NCBI GenBank assembly: GCA_902781515.1 | Contig: CACZJU010000009.1 | Coordinates: forward strand, 22,113 to 86,112 | DNA from: an uncultured Bacteroidales bacterium | GTDB taxonomy: Bacteria; Bacteroidota; Bacteroidia; Bacteroidales; Bacteroidaceae | Length of the DNA: 64,000 bases | Reading direction: 5' to 3' | Part shown: positions 35,582 to 46,317 of the stretch, piece after piece | How the letters are laid out: every line of letters begins with the position of its first letter | How positions within the stretch are numbered: the stretch's first letter is position 1 | Program-made: the position numbers and the translations under genes | The notes under the pieces: generated by a model | The model's database searches: none | What the model was told of the DNA's origin: nothing | The model's input: the letters and a program-made list of their open reading frames with translations, nothing else

Positions 35582-37042
35582 TTATTTCGACAATTGGAGG
35601 AAACGCTCATAGGCCTCATCCCATTCGGAAGTACGGTTGGGAGCGTATATCTTCAGTTCAATGCTTTGGGCGATAATGCGACGCATCGCCGACAGTGTTT
35701 CCACATCGCCCGCTGCACGTACCTGCACCATAGTATTACCAAGCGCAGTACCCTCGGCAGGACCGGCAATCACGGTAAGGTTTGTGGCATCGGCCGTCCA
35801 TTGCATCAAATGTTTGTTAAGGGAACCACCACCTATTACATGTAGGCGTTTTATTTCGAAATCAGCCATTCCACCAAGGATTTCCAATATCTGACGATAA
35901 CGGAGAGCAAGGGAGCGGAAGATACAACGCACATAGTCAGCCGGATGTTGTGGCTCTGCCTGACCTGTCTGTCGGCAGAACTGCCGTATAGCCGCTGTCA
36001 TACTGTCGGGATGGGCAAAGAGTGGGTCATCAGGTTGGATAAGTCCGTCGAATGTCGAGGTGTGACACAAGGCGTTCAACTCGTTCACATCCTGTGGTAC
36101 ATCCTTGAATTCCTTGCGGCAGTTTTCAAAAAGCCATAGTCCACAAATGTTTTTCAAGAAACGTGTAGTTCCGTCCAAGCCACCTTCATTGGTAAAGTTA
36201 TGACGGAAACTCTCATCGTTGATGATGGGATGGGAACTCTCGATGCCCAGAAGCGACCAAGTACCACAAGAGAGATAGGCATATTCACTATCCTCAGCCG
36301 GAACAGCGGCAACGGCTGATGCTGTATCATGACCAGCAACACACACCACAGGAATCGGTCCGACACCAGTAGCGGTCTGTACCTGCTCTGTCAGCACCCC
36401 TGCCCTATGTCCGGGCTTCACCAACCTTCCCAGTTTGTTGCGGCTGAGTCGCAACTTACCCAACAGGTCTTCATCCACGTCACCTGTTTCGGGGTTCATC
36501 ATCTGGCTTGTACTTAAAATTGTCTGCTCACAAACGGCTTCACCAGTCAGCATATATGTCAAGGCATCGGGAATGAAGAGTATCTTGTCTGCCTTATCAA
36601 GTGCATCACAGCCGTTACGTCTCAGTGTTTCCAATTGAAACAGCGAATTGAATGACATGAACTGTATGCCAGTACGCTGATAAAGTTCATTAGCTGGCAT
36701 ATATTCATTGAAGAAACGCTCAACCGCTCCATCAGTATGACTGTCGCGATAGCAGTATGGCAGGCCTAACAATTGACCGTCCTCGCTAAAAAAGGCGAAG
36801 TCCACGCCCCAAGTGTCAATACCTATAGATGTTAGACTAATTCCCTCCTTCGCAACTTTTCGGAGAGCTTCAAGTATTTCGTTATACAAATGTGGGAGAT
36901 CCCAGTAGATATGACCGAGCATAGGTATCTGCGGATTACGGAAACGTGTCCATTCCTGCATTTTCACATGCTCACCATCAAAGGTCGATAATACAGTACG
37001 TCCGCTAGTGGCACCGAGGTCAACGGCAAGAAAATATTTCAT
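35582..37042 (-). CDS. rhaB: rhamnulokinase
   Basis: 486 residues from the ATG at 37042; an in-frame ATG two codons earlier is also possible. FGGY kinase fold with FLAVDLGATSGRTVLSTF at the N-terminus, GIDTWGVDFAFF, CVAGHDTASAVAAVP and LHVIGGGSLNKHLMQWTADA. It phosphorylates rhamnulose. A TACTTTTG -7 box lies about 35 nt upstream, so this is the first gene of rhaB-isomerase-MFS-rhaD-rhaM. No rhamnose regulator is adjacent. Confidence 0.95.
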   Translation of the reverse strand: MKYFLAVDLGATSGRTVLSTFDGEHVKMQEWTRFRNPQIPMLGHIYWDLPHLYNEILEALRKVAKEGISLTSIGIDTWGVDFAFFSEDGQLLGLPYCYRDSHTDGAVERFFNEYMPANELYQRTGIQFMSFNSLFQLETLRRNGCDALDKADKILFIPDALTYMLTGEAVCEQTILSTSQMMNPETGDVDEDLLGKLRLSRNKLGRLVKPGHRAGVLTEQVQTATGVGPIPVVCVAGHDTASAVAAVPAEDSEYAYLSCGTWSLLGIESSHPIINDESFRHNFTNEGGLDGTTRFLKNICGLWLFENCRKEFKDVPQDVNELNALCHTSTFDGLIQPDDPLFAHPDSMTAAIRQFCRQTGQAEPQHPADYVRCIFRSLALRYRQILEILGGMADFEIKRLHVIGGGSLNKHLMQWTADATNLTVIAGPAEGTALGNTMVQVRAAGDVETLSAMRRIIAQSIELKIYAPNRTSEWDEAYERFLQLSK

Positions 37043-37110
37043 GTTCATTTATTTATTATTACACAGAACAAAAGTACATATTTTTTTCGATACATTCGCT
37101 TTTTCTCCCT

Positions 37111-37209
37111 ACTTTTCGTAAGTTTGACATTAAATGCCGAACTTACTCCGTCTCTACATAAAAAATAAACGAGTTTATTTTGTTCTCTTCTCGACTTTTC
37201 GTAAGTTTG
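37111..37209 (+). promoter_or_regulatory. two tandem promoters with an identical 16-bp -7 region
   Basis: ACTTTTCGTAAGTTTG occurs at 37111-37126 and again at 37194-37209, each holding the -7 box TAAGTTTG. The second has a TTTG 19 bp upstream and leads to the ATG at 37230. The first would put a transcript start close to the ATG at 37134, in the same frame, allowing two protein forms. Confidence 0.7.
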
Positions 37210-37229
37210 TAACAAAATTCCATACTAGT

Positions 37230-40200
37230 ATGATAAAACCATGCATCGACTGTTTTGTGCCGTTCGAAAATGAAGAACAGGCACACGAGACTATTGCCCA
37301 ACTCAAGGCAGACCCCAATGTAGCAGATATTCATCACATTACCGAAGCTCCATACTCAACACGTGCACTACACGAGATATCTAATCTTGCTCAAGCACGC
37401 TATACATTATTATATTTAAAGACCTGGCCTCTTCGGCTTGGATATCAGGCTTTAAGTCGTATGGTTACGATAGCCGACGACAGCAATGCAGCAATGCTCT
37501 ATGCCGACCACTACACGCTGTTGCCAGACGGTACCACTGAACGCCGTCCCCTCATCGACTACCAGTTAGGAAGTGTGCGCGATGACTTTGCCATGGGCTC
37601 TGTCCTGCTAATACGCACCAGTCTTCTCCACGAATACTTCCTCCAACCCAAACAGCACAGTTATCTTCATGCAGGGCTATATGACCTCAGATTATTCCTG
37701 AGCCGCACATGTCTGCCTCTGCACATTACAGAATATCTATACACCGAGGTTGAAACCGACACAAGACTGAGCGGACAACGTCAGTTTGACTATGTAGATC
37801 CACGTAACCGTACCCGCCAAATGGAAATGGAACGTGCCGTGACACGCCACCTACGACATATTAATGCCCATTTGGCAGCTGGCGAGTATGATCAGGTAAA
37901 ACTGGAAGAGCCCGAAATGCCTGTCGAGGCCTCAGTAATAATACCTGTTCGTAATCGTGTAAAAACCATCGAAGATGCAGTTCGCTCTGCCCTTTCTCAG
38001 GAAACTACTTTCCCCTTCAATGTAATCGTAATCGACAACCATTCCACCGATGGAACTTCGGATGTCTTACGTTCTGTATGTTGCGATACTATCGCAACGA
38101 AAGGAACATTAGTAACGCTCACTCCCGAACGAACCGACCTTGGCATTGGAGGATGCTGGAACCTCGCCATACACGACCCACGTTGCGGACGTTTTGCAGT
38201 ACAACTTGACAGCGACGATCTATATTCCTCACCACAAACTCTGCAACGCATTGTCGATACGTTCTATCAAGAACGTGCAGCAATGGTAATCGGTTCGTAC
38301 CGGATGTGTAACTTCCAGCTCGAAACATTGCCACCAGGACTCATCGACCATCGGGAATGGACAGAAGCCAATGGTCGCAATAATGCTTTACGCATAAATG
38401 GACTTGGAGCACCGCGTGCCTTCTACACACCCATCCTACGTGAGATACAGATTCCAAACACCAGTTATGGAGAAGATTATGCTTTGGGACTGATGCTGAG
38501 CCGACGCTATCGTATAGGACGCATATACGATGAATTATACCTGTGCCGTCGTTGGGAAGGTAACAGTGATGCGGCCCTGTCAACAGAAGCGGTCAACCGA
38601 AACAATCTCTATAAAGATCAACTGCGAACCCATGAGATACGTGCCCGTCAGCAACTCAACCAACTATGGCAACACGAAGTAAATGCCGAAGAGATTGAGC
38701 AATTCCATGCTTCAGAAATTGCCTCATGGCCTGCTGCTGCAGAACGCTATGCGGCATTGGCAAACGTTCAGACAAAAGAGCTTGAGGTGAAGAATGAAGA
38801 ATTACTAAGAATGGTGGCACAATGGAATCCGGCTCGTATCGTCAGCACTGGGGCAAATATCGACCCAAAGAGTATAAGCGAGCGCCCGTGCTTTCTCTGC
38901 AATCACAATAGGCCCAAGGAACAGCACTGCCTGCCCACAGAGAAACATTACGAAATCCTTCTCAATCCGTTCCCTATACTGCCAGGACATCTAACCATAC
39001 CAACACGTCGCCATCAGCCACAAACCATATTCGCACACTTCAATACGTTGCGTCATCTGGCATGGAATATGCCACGCCACATTGTTTTCTACAACGGACC
39101 AGAATGTGGAGCTTCATGTCCTGACCATTGCCACCTGCAAGCCGGTATGCGTGGAATACTGCCAATAGAGCGCGATTGGAAACACTTCGATACACAATTG
39201 AAGAAACTTTACCCCACCACGCCCCAGCAAGAGGCAGAACTGGAAGAATCAGGAAACAAGAGAGGGTGCGGACTATATCTTTTAGACACATGGGCTTGTC
39301 CGGTCTTCGTTATTCGTTCTATGCCAACAGCCCCTGACAGCGTTTTATGCCAACTTCTCTATAACGCTCTTCCGATACCCGAAGAATCAGACGAGCCGCG
39401 AATGAATGTGATATCATGGCATCAGGAATGGGGTGCTGGGCGCGATGATGAAATCGTGACCTTGGTCTTCCCACGCAAAAAGCACCGTCCAGAATGTTAT
39501 CACGCCGAGGGTGACCAACAATTTTTAATAAGTCCAGGGGCACTGGATATGGGTGGTCTTATTATCACACCAAGGGAAGAAGATTTCCGCCGCATTACAT
39601 TTGAAAAAGCAGTCTCTATACTTCGCGAAGTTACTATGACCAACGAGGAACTGCAGCCTGTTATTGCTAAAATCCAAGGCTCCGTTTGTAGCGACTCAGT
39701 CGCAACAGACAATGACCCTACCCCATTAACTACAAACCCTTCACAATCCATTGAACCAGAAGTTAGTGTAGGTATCACGACTACTGAAGTCCTGAAATTC
39801 CGATTGAATGGAGAATTCCGAGCAAAGGGAGCCGTCATTACCGGAGAACAGGAAGTAGATATTGAGGATGGAGCACTGCGATGGAATGGTAACATCTACC
39901 ACGACCTTACATTCCGTCCGCAGGATGAAGAAGCATCGTTTAGCATCAATGACGTTACTATTGGCCGTGAGTTCCATTGGGAGCGTCAGGAAACACAAAC
40001 CTTCCGCGGCAAACTGCTGTTGGTAGTTGACGAAGGCAAAGTGGTAGCAATCAACCAATTGCCTGTAGAACAATATCTGGCAAGTGTTATCAGCAGCGAG
40101 ATGAAAGCCACTTGTCCACTTGAGTTCCTAAAGGCGAGTGCAGTCATTAGCCGTTCATGGCTATTGGCTCAAATAGAGAAAAGAAAGAACGGACCTGCAC

Positions 40201-40979
40201 AGGCTTTCTTCCAGTTCAAGAAGACAGATACCGAACTCATTCGCTGGCACGATCAAGAGGAACACACCATTTTCGATGTATGTGCCGATGACCACTGCCA
40301 ACGATATCAGGGCATAACACGTCAGATAAGTTCTCAAGTTCAACGAGCCATAGACGAGACTCGTGGACAAATACTGACCAGTGATGGTGAAGTATGCGAC
40401 ACTCGCTTTGGCAAGTGCTGCGGCGGACAGACCAACGACTTTGAAAACTGTTGGGAGGATAAGCCGCACTCATACCTCCATAGCGTGAGCGACACTTATT
40501 GCAACACTCATGATAAAGAATTGCTGGCTACAGTGCTAAATGACTATGATCAGGAAACTGAGGATTTTTACCGCTGGACTGTTGAATACACTCAAGAGGA
40601 ATTACATAAAATCATTACCGAACGATTGGGACGCGACCTCGGACATATAGTTCGACTGGAAGATGTAGAGCGGGGGCAAAGCGGTCATCTCGTACGATTG
40701 AAAATCGTGGGCACTGAAGCATCGTTCACCATCGGTAAAGAATTGGAGATAAGGCGTACTCTTAGCACTTCACACCTAAAGTCATCCAACTTTACAGTAG
40801 AATACGAACAAGAGAATCAAGAGAATATTCCACAGCGTTTCATACTGCATGGAGCCGGTTGGGGACACGGTGTTGGTCTGTGTCAAATAGGCGCTGCTGT
40901 TATGGCTTCGCAAGGTCACACCTACGATGACATCCTCAGCCATTACTATGACGGAGCATCTCTAACTCAGAAATATTAG
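37230..40979 (+). CDS. multidomain fusion: glycosyltransferase 2 + DUF4922/HIT-like nucleotidyltransferase + SpoIID/LytB
   Basis: 1249 residues from the ATG at 37230, or 1281 from 37134. Order: a degenerate GT-A-like part (about 1-210); a GT2 domain (about 230-470) with [31 protein letters not shown] and [11 protein letters not shown] (DxD); a HIT/GDP-galactose-phosphorylase-like DUF4922 domain (about 545-790) with [26 protein letters not shown] and [10 protein letters not shown] (His-x-His-x-Gln); and a SpoIID/LytB domain (about 855-1249) with [17 protein letters not shown] and [20 protein letters not shown]. SpoIID domains cut denuded glycan strands outside the cell, yet no signal peptide or membrane segment is seen. 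It follows rhaB divergently and precedes a flippase-like gene. Role unknown; cell-envelope glycan metabolism is inferred. Confidence 0.88.
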   Translation: MIKPCIDCFVPFENEEQAHETIAQLKADPNVADIHHITEAPYSTRALHEISNLAQARYTLLYLKTWPLRLGYQALSRMVTIADDSNAAMLYADHYTLLPDGTTERRPLIDYQLGSVRDDFAMGSVLLIRTSLLHEYFLQPKQHSYLHAGLYDLRLFLSRTCLPLHITEYLYTEVETDTRLSGQRQFDYVDPRNRTRQMEMERAVTRHLRHINAHLAAGEYDQVKLEEPEMPVEASVIIPVRNRVKTIEDAVRSALSQETTFPFNVIVIDNHSTDGTSDVLRSVCCDTIATKGTLVTLTPERTDLGIGGCWNLAIHDPRCGRFAVQLDSDDLYSSPQTLQRIVDTFYQERAAMVIGSYRMCNFQLETLPPGLIDHREWTEANGRNNALRINGLGAPRAFYTPILREIQIPNTSYGEDYALGLMLSRRYRIGRIYDELYLCRRWEGNSDAALSTEAVNRNNLYKDQLRTHEIRARQQLNQLWQHEVNAEEIEQFHASEIASWPAAAERYAALANVQTKELEVKNEELLRMVAQWNPARIVSTGANIDPKSISERPCFLCNHNRPKEQHCLPTEKHYEILLNPFPILPGHLTIPTRRHQPQTIFAHFNTLRHLAWNMPRHIVFYNGPECGASCPDHCHLQAGMRGILPIERDWKHFDTQLKKLYPTTPQQEAELEESGNKRGCGLYLLDTWACPVFVIRSMPTAPDSVLCQLLYNALPIPEESDEPRMNVISWHQEWGAGRDDEIVTLVFPRKKHRPECYHAEGDQQFLISPGALDMGGLIITPREEDFRRITFEKAVSILREVTMTNEELQPVIAKIQGSVCSDSVATDNDPTPLTTNPSQSIEPEVSVGITTTEVLKFRLNGEFRAKGAVITGEQEVDIEDGALRWNGNIYHDLTFRPQDEEASFSINDVTIGREFHWERQETQTFRGKLLLVVDEGKVVAINQLPVEQYLASVISSEMKATCPLEFLKASAVISRSWLLAQIEKRKNGPAQAFFQFKKTDTELIRWHDQEEHTIFDVCADDHCQRYQGITRQISSQVQRAIDETRGQILTSDGEVCDTRFGKCCGGQTNDFENCWEDKPHSYLHSVSDTYCNTHDKELLATVLNDYDQETEDFYRWTVEYTQEELHKIITERLGRDLGHIVRLEDVERGQSGHLVRLKIVGTEASFTIGKELEIRRTLSTSHLKSSNFTVEYEQENQENIPQRFILHGAGWGHGVGLCQIGAAVMASQGHTYDDILSHYYDGASLTQKY

Positions 40980-41947
40980 GAATCCTTAATTCTGACAAGC
41001 CCCACTAGACCTAATAGCGCTACCAGCATTGTCTGAAGTGAATGTACGATAAGCACAAACATTGCTCCCTCGTTTCCATCCACTCCATAGAGCATCAGTA
41101 CTGTCTTAACGGCAAAATGCCACGGACCAGCACCATTCGGTGTGGGCACTATGACTGCGAAGGTTCCAACAACAAAGGCTACTAAAGCAACAATCGGGCC
41201 CAACTGCTCTGTATAGGAAAAGCAATAAAAAGTAAGATAGAAGTGGAGATAATACGAAACCCATATCCCCACAGAGTATATCCAGAAAAGCAGTTTGTGG
41301 TGAACTCGGCGCACACTGAGCAGTCCGTCTATCAAGCCACGAACGGCCTCACGACCGCGATTCTTCACATGCAGACGACGCGCCACATACCACAACATCA
41401 TCATTACAAGCAAAGCACATGCAGCAGTAACCAGCCATCCAGTCAGTGAGAAACCGGATACTATTCCTTCTACTGACATACCTGTGCTTCCCATAAAGTG
41501 AATAAACACCGGCACCTGCCACATAACGGTAAAAAGAGTGAGCAGGAGAATAAGCAAAACATCAACTACTCTCTCCGTCACAACAGTACCTAAAGCGCGA
41601 CTCATTCGCGTGCCCTCAGTCCTGTTGAGATAGCCGCAGCGTAGCAGTTCACCAACGCGTGGAACAGCCAGACTGCTGGCGTAGGAAATAAATATGGCAT
41701 TAACACAAGAAAGACGGCGAGGACGTTCATCCATTGGCTCTAACATCTGTCTCCATCGCAGTCCTCGTAACACCTGAGCCAATATTCCAAAAGGCATTGA
41801 GAGCAACATCCATTCCCAACGCATACCGGTGGACAAGGCATCACTTACCTCCTTCCACTCAAAACCACGATACATCCACCACAATATAGCACCGCCAAGC
41901 ACTATTGGTAGTCCTATTCGCAGAATAGTATGCAGCGTTTTCTTCAT
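40976..41947 (-). CDS. lysylphosphatidylglycerol synthase TM region / UPF0104 family membrane protein
   Basis: 323 residues from the ATG at 41947, chosen because TATCTTTG lies 8 nt before it. About eight hydrophobic segments. Conserved features include [40 protein letters not shown] and [14 protein letters not shown], typical of the AglD/flippase-like family found in the membrane half of MprF. No catalytic MprF domain is attached. It may move a lipid-linked sugar or a lipid across the membrane. The stop overlaps that of the convergent fusion gene by 4 nt. Confidence 0.88.
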   Translation of the reverse strand: MKKTLHTILRIGLPIVLGGAILWWMYRGFEWKEVSDALSTGMRWEWMLLSMPFGILAQVLRGLRWRQMLEPMDERPRRLSCVNAIFISYASSLAVPRVGELLRCGYLNRTEGTRMSRALGTVVTERVVDVLLILLLTLFTVMWQVPVFIHFMGSTGMSVEGIVSGFSLTGWLVTAACALLVMMMLWYVARRLHVKNRGREAVRGLIDGLLSVRRVHHKLLFWIYSVGIWVSYYLHFYLTFYCFSYTEQLGPIVALVAFVVGTFAVIVPTPNGAGPWHFAVKTVLMLYGVDGNEGAMFVLIVHSLQTMLVALLGLVGLVRIKDS

Positions 41948-41969
41948 AACTCCTGCAAAGATACAACAA

Positions 41970-42003
41970 ATTTTCAATTTTCAATTTTCAATTTTCAATT
42001 TTA
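41970..42003. repeat. heptamer array (TTTTCAA)n
   Basis: Five near-perfect TTTTCAA units between the flippase-like gene's promoter and the tRNA promoter. It supplies the -33 regions of both. Confidence 0.8.
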
Positions 42004-42008
42004 TTTTG

Positions 42009-42016
42009 TACCTTTG
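42009..42016 (+). promoter_or_regulatory. -7 box of the tRNA-Leu promoter
   Basis: TACCTTTG about 15 nt before the tRNA 5' end; the heptamer array is immediately upstream in the -33 region. Confidence 0.65.
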
Positions 42017-42030
42017 TGCCCATTAAGGCT

Positions 42031-42114
42031 GCCCAGATGGTGGAATTGGTAGACACGAGGGACTTAAAATCCCTTGGCCTAACAGCCGTACGGGTTCGAG
42101 TCCCGTTCCGGGCA
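42031..42114 (+). tRNA. tRNA-Leu (anticodon TAA)
   Basis: 84 nt with a long variable arm. The anticodon loop is CTTAAAA within GGGACTTAAAATCCC, and the T arm is ACGGGTTCGAGTCCCGT. The acceptor stem GCCCAGA / TCCGGGC has an A-C mismatch at the fifth pair, where related tRNAs have G-C. CCA is not encoded. A strong terminator follows. Confidence 0.93.
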
Positions 42115-42120
42115 CTGCAC

Positions 42121-42158
42121 AAATAATCCCTGTCGCGATGCGACAGGGATTATTTGTT
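42121..42158 (+). terminator. terminator after tRNA-Leu
   Basis: A perfect 16-bp stem (42121-42136 with 42140-42155, core ATCCCTGTCGC) around a GAT loop, followed by GTTT. Confidence 0.85.
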
Positions 42159-42178
42159 TAAAGGAGGGGAACCACTAA

Positions 42179-42362
42179 AAAAAAAGAAGCCACGCCCGAA
42201 AGCGCAGCTTCTTTCTTTTAGTGGTTTATCGCTCACTTAACCACGACCTTGAGCTTTTGCTCGAAGTCGTTCGCGCTCGGATAAGCCATAAAAAAAGAAG
42301 CCACGCCCGAAAGCGCAGCTTCTTTCTTTTTAGTGGTTTATCGCTCACTTAACCACGACCTT
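42179..42362. repeat. direct repeat carrying a terminator and the 3' end of the large secreted protein gene
   Basis: Copies at 42179-42250 and 42290-42362, offset 111-112 bp, differ mainly by one T. Each holds the hairpin AAAGAAGC..GCTTCTTT and, on the minus strand, the last codons GTCGTGGTTAAGTGA. The second copy is the real gene end. The first sits beyond it and is preceded on the minus strand by a mini-frame starting at 42289 (MAYPSANDFEQKLKVVVK). Confidence 0.8.
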
Positions 42363-45300
42363 CTTACCATTGATGATGTAGAGGCCCTTGACAGCCTTAG
42401 CAACACGCTGACCAGCGATGTTGTAGATAACAGCCTTGGCAGGAGCCACTGTATTCTCAATGCCCTTGATTGTAGTGGTGGTGGGATCATTTGAGGGTTC
42501 CTCGGTGCCAACATATTCCAGACGCCAGTTAGTAAAGACAGTCCAGTCACCATACTCGAATGCCTCTATGCCGGCTTCTGCATCAGCCTTCACGTTGAGA
42601 TCGTGCTCCTTGCGGATACCAATAGTAACATCTGTCTCACCTTCCTTAACCTCGAACTGCAGGATGTTCAGCCACATTGGGTCTTCTGAGTCATCCTCAT
42701 AGTTAAGATTGAATGCGGTATAAGCAGCAAGAGCAGTATTCGGGATGTACATGGTTTCATCATCTTCAAGCTCGTCTAAGTTATCAGCCTTAAGAACAAT
42801 CTTACCAGAGCTGGCTTCTGAAATATTTTCGATACCAGCATCATCCACGATGAATTCAGTCCAACGGTTAAAGTCCTCTTCATTAGTAATGCGCAGCATA
42901 GTTGTCTCCTTATCACCAGCATACAAGTAAGCGTATGAAAGATTATCGAAGCCTTCCTTCTTGTTCAGACAACTGTCGATACGAGCAGCATTACCATCAC
43001 GATAGAAACCGTTAACCTTCAGACGATAGAAACCAGGAGTCAGGTTATAGATAGTCTGGTTGATATCGAATGCCTGCTGGAAGAACTCAGTAGCCTTATT
43101 TCCGCTGTTACCATAACCAACAGTACCCTTGCTTACATTCCAACCCTTAGCACCAATAGCATAGTAATCGCTGGTCTCGTCGTCAATGTCGTAGCTCATG
43201 TTGTTGGGGTTATAGATGGCAGCAGTTACGTCTGCAGGAGAAGCTTCGTCGGCACTGCCAACACTTGCACCTTCCATAACGGCAGCAGTGTAAGCCTTCT
43301 TCATGTTCAGACGATAAGTCTTAATCTCTGTGGTATCGGCAAAAGCATTCTCTGCGCTAGTGAGTTTTTCACGAATCACATCCAGAATTTCAGGAGTGCC
43401 ATTAAAGCTCAGGTCATCACCATAATAATCGCTGAGGTCGAAGCGCCAATCGGCCATTTCTGCATATTCGTTATAGAACTCAGTAACAAATATCATTGTA
43501 TTCTGAACTTCGGCCAGAGCCTCGCGCAGAGCTTTAACTGCAGCGCTTGACTTGTCGTAGTCGTTGTCACCCTTAGCCTCAACACCAGTAGCAATGGCAG
43601 CATCGGCTACAGTCTTCACGTCCTTGGTCAGAACGATGTCGCTCTCGTTCACCTGAGCATTCTCAATCTGAGATGTCAAGTCATCAATAGTTTTATCGAG
43701 CTGACGGGCATCCTTACCCTTATAAACAATCTGGAAGTCGTCGAAGAGGGTCCAGTAGTAATTAGCCTTGCATCGTGCACCTACAACGATGTTAGATGTC
43801 TCAGCCACAACAATATCGAACTCCTGCTTATAGTAACCTGCAGCAAAGTGAGCACTTGCACCGCACATACCATTGGGATAATACATACCATTGGCAGGAC
43901 CAGCCTCGTTCTTGTCTTGTTCTGTACCTACACCACCGCCGTAAGCAACACCTTCGTCACCTGCACTTGCACCATTGTAGAGCATAAAATCAGAGCAGTC
44001 TCCGAAGATATTGGCAAACTTCTGAGTTTGTAAATCTTCACCTACGATAGCAAACAACTCGGCTGCACCTTCTGGTACAGAAACGTCGCTCTGGTTGTTC
44101 TCGTTACGCTGGAAACCCTTACAGCTCAGTGTATATACACCAGCAGGCATGTTGTAGATAGTCTGCTGATACTTGAATGCACCTTTCCAGATTTCATTAC
44201 ATCCGCTGACGAGTGTTTCCTGTTCAGCTACCTCAACGCCGCCTTCCTTAACGAAGCCTGCGGGAAGAATAACGTTCTCACCACCCCAACGGTGGTTACC
44301 AGCCTCAACTTTGCCAGTTCCATCATAATTAGTGATTTCCCAACCAGACTGATCCTTGTCGAAACCAGGATTGTTGAGCAGAATGGTTACGTCCTTACCA
44401 GGAGTTACGTTCTCACTGATGTAGTCGGCAATTGCCTTAGAAGACTTATTCGCAAAGTCTGCAATGGATTCGCTGGTAGCAGTACCATTTTCGTAGCTTG
44501 TACGTGCTTCCTGATAAACATCCATAACATATGTACCCATGCCAGGCCATTCCTCTGCATTATCCTGTACCTTTGCTATGAATGCATCGAGTTGCTCTGC
44601 AAAGCTTGCATAGAAGGCGATAGATTCCTCGAGATTCGCTACTATGGCTTCCAAATCTGCCTTAATGGCCTTGAAGTCTTCTACAGCTTCCTTAGCCGCA
44701 GCCAATTTGGTAGTATATGTAGTCTTGATATCAGCATTTGCCTTAACAGTGGATAAATCACCATACTTTTTCTCCAACTCCGCAATATAGGTGTTAAGAA
44801 TAATTTGATCGGGATCGCCAGTTACCTCACCATAATAAGTCAGAGTGAAGTTATCAGCAGCAATCCAGTTGGCAGTTGCGTTATTGGTACGCAGACCAAT
44901 CTCAACGTCACCACCAGTGCTGATGAATAATACCTCAAAGTGCTCAGGCAAATCGTTTCTGGGCGTAATCTTTGTTGCAATAGCCTTTGTTTGAGGGAGT
45001 TCTCCGCCAATAGCGAAGAGCTCAACGCCTGTAACAGGATTCTCAGATGTCTGATGCTGCTGAACAGAAATAGCATCACAAGTAAACTTATATTTACCCT
45101 GAGGCAGTGCAGACATGGTCTGGCTCAACTTACCATCACCAATAGCACTGAAATTAAGATTTGGATTGAATCTTGAAGAGCTGTTTGCCCATGCCTCAAT
45201 GAACTTCTCTACCTTGATAGTTCCGTCTTCATTAGCATGACTTGCACTCTGATAACCCACATTATTGGCGTTTTGACCACTAACGAAAGTACAAGTCCAG

Positions 45301-46172
45301 CCACTGATGTTACCAGCATCGAAGCTGGCATTCTTAATCAGAGGAGTAGCGTCACAGGGATTGTCATCAGAAGGAGGATTCACACCGTCTTCACCTACAG
45401 ACAGCACCTTGTAAACCTTGGCTAAATCGTATTGCTTCTGCAGTGCTGCAATAGCTGCTTTAATGGCCTCATAATCGGAACCATTGTAAACATCAGTATA
45501 AGCCTCATAGTCAACATCCAATTCTTCGTCAACGATAGCCTTTGCGAGGTTATACAACTCGGTCTTAACAATTAAGAGGTGTTGATTCTGGTCAATGAAC
45601 TCAAATTCTGCGAATGTGTTTTCATCGTCAGGTACCAAAGCGGCCTGTATAGCACCATTTTCGGCAGCATCATCAGCCTTGTCCCAGCATAAGAACTTCT
45701 CCTCCCAGTCTGTGGTCTTTGACTTACCATAGGTATCGTCAGCCTCAGCTACACGAATACGATACTTGTTGTCGCCTTGGGCTATAATTTCAAAGTAGCG
45801 GTGTTGGTCGGAAGCATTGTCAACATGCATAGCGTAACCTTCCTTTCCATTACCGGAAACGAACAGATATTTGCCGTTCCATGTGCCGCCATAGTTCTTC
45901 AGGGTCCAGCCCTTTTCTTCCTGAGTCAGAAGGAAATTAATTCCGTCTTCCTCGAGTTCCTTAAGCACAGCGGTAGTGCTCCAGTCAAACCAGGCCTTTC
46001 CGCCACCTAAGTACTTTTGTGATTCTACATTTCTCACTTTGTAGACATGTTCAGAAGCGAGAGCAGACGGCTCGGTATCCGGATCCATCGGCTCTGGTTC
46101 TGTCCACGTCTGAGCAAATGAGGTCATGGCAACGAGGGCCATACCCAACAGAATAAGTAATCTGTTTCTCAT
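42345..46172 (-). CDS. large secreted multidomain protein with galactose-binding-like modules and C-terminal tail
   Basis: 1275 residues with signal peptide MRNRLLILLGMALVAMTSFAQ (trimmed to end MTSFAQ). Near the N-terminus a ricin-like or lectin-like unit (about 40-190) opens YKVRNVESQKYLGGG. Three or more jelly-roll units follow, starting IKNASFDAGNISGWTCTF (about 280), LLNNPGFDKDQSGWEITN (about 590) and a diverged one near 1010. They are separated by helical linkers (about 450-560, 790-900). The tail reads VIYNIAGQRVAKAVKGLYII and ends VVVK. No catalytic domain is seen. It probably binds glycans outside the cell. Its function is unknown, and acidic residues are frequent. Confidence 0.82.
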   Translation of the reverse strand: MRNRLLILLGMALVAMTSFAQTWTEPEPMDPDTEPSALASEHVYKVRNVESQKYLGGGKAWFDWSTTAVLKELEEDGINFLLTQEEKGWTLKNYGGTWNGKYLFVSGNGKEGYAMHVDNASDQHRYFEIIAQGDNKYRIRVAEADDTYGKSKTTDWEEKFLCWDKADDAAENGAIQAALVPDDENTFAEFEFIDQNQHLLIVKTELYNLAKAIVDEELDVDYEAYTDVYNGSDYEAIKAAIAALQKQYDLAKVYKVLSVGEDGVNPPSDDNPCDATPLIKNASFDAGNISGWTCTFVSGQNANNVGYQSASHANEDGTIKVEKFIEAWANSSSRFNPNLNFSAIGDGKLSQTMSALPQGKYKFTCDAISVQQHQTSENPVTGVELFAIGGELPQTKAIATKITPRNDLPEHFEVLFISTGGDVEIGLRTNNATANWIAADNFTLTYYGEVTGDPDQIILNTYIAELEKKYGDLSTVKANADIKTTYTTKLAAAKEAVEDFKAIKADLEAIVANLEESIAFYASFAEQLDAFIAKVQDNAEEWPGMGTYVMDVYQEARTSYENGTATSESIADFANKSSKAIADYISENVTPGKDVTILLNNPGFDKDQSGWEITNYDGTGKVEAGNHRWGGENVILPAGFVKEGGVEVAEQETLVSGCNEIWKGAFKYQQTIYNMPAGVYTLSCKGFQRNENNQSDVSVPEGAAELFAIVGEDLQTQKFANIFGDCSDFMLYNGASAGDEGVAYGGGVGTEQDKNEAGPANGMYYPNGMCGASAHFAAGYYKQEFDIVVAETSNIVVGARCKANYYWTLFDDFQIVYKGKDARQLDKTIDDLTSQIENAQVNESDIVLTKDVKTVADAAIATGVEAKGDNDYDKSSAAVKALREALAEVQNTMIFVTEFYNEYAEMADWRFDLSDYYGDDLSFNGTPEILDVIREKLTSAENAFADTTEIKTYRLNMKKAYTAAVMEGASVGSADEASPADVTAAIYNPNNMSYDIDDETSDYYAIGAKGWNVSKGTVGYGNSGNKATEFFQQAFDINQTIYNLTPGFYRLKVNGFYRDGNAARIDSCLNKKEGFDNLSYAYLYAGDKETTMLRITNEEDFNRWTEFIVDDAGIENISEASSGKIVLKADNLDELEDDETMYIPNTALAAYTAFNLNYEDDSEDPMWLNILQFEVKEGETDVTIGIRKEHDLNVKADAEAGIEAFEYGDWTVFTNWRLEYVGTEEPSNDPTTTTIKGIENTVAPAKAVIYNIAGQRVAKAVKGLYIINGKKVVVK

Positions 46173-46317
46173 AATTTTAAATTGTTAGTTAATAAATAGG
46201 TTAATAAAGTTGTTATCTTGCTACAATTTGTTAGAATTTAAGCGAAATTTCGAACAAATATACACATTTATCCAATACGATAATGCGTTGGAGGTAAGAT
46301 TTTTAACTTTTTTAACA

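Noticed and set aside
42237-42289. Mini-gene ending in KVVVK
   Set aside because: Eighteen codons with no ribosome site and lying after a terminator; treated as a repeat remnant.
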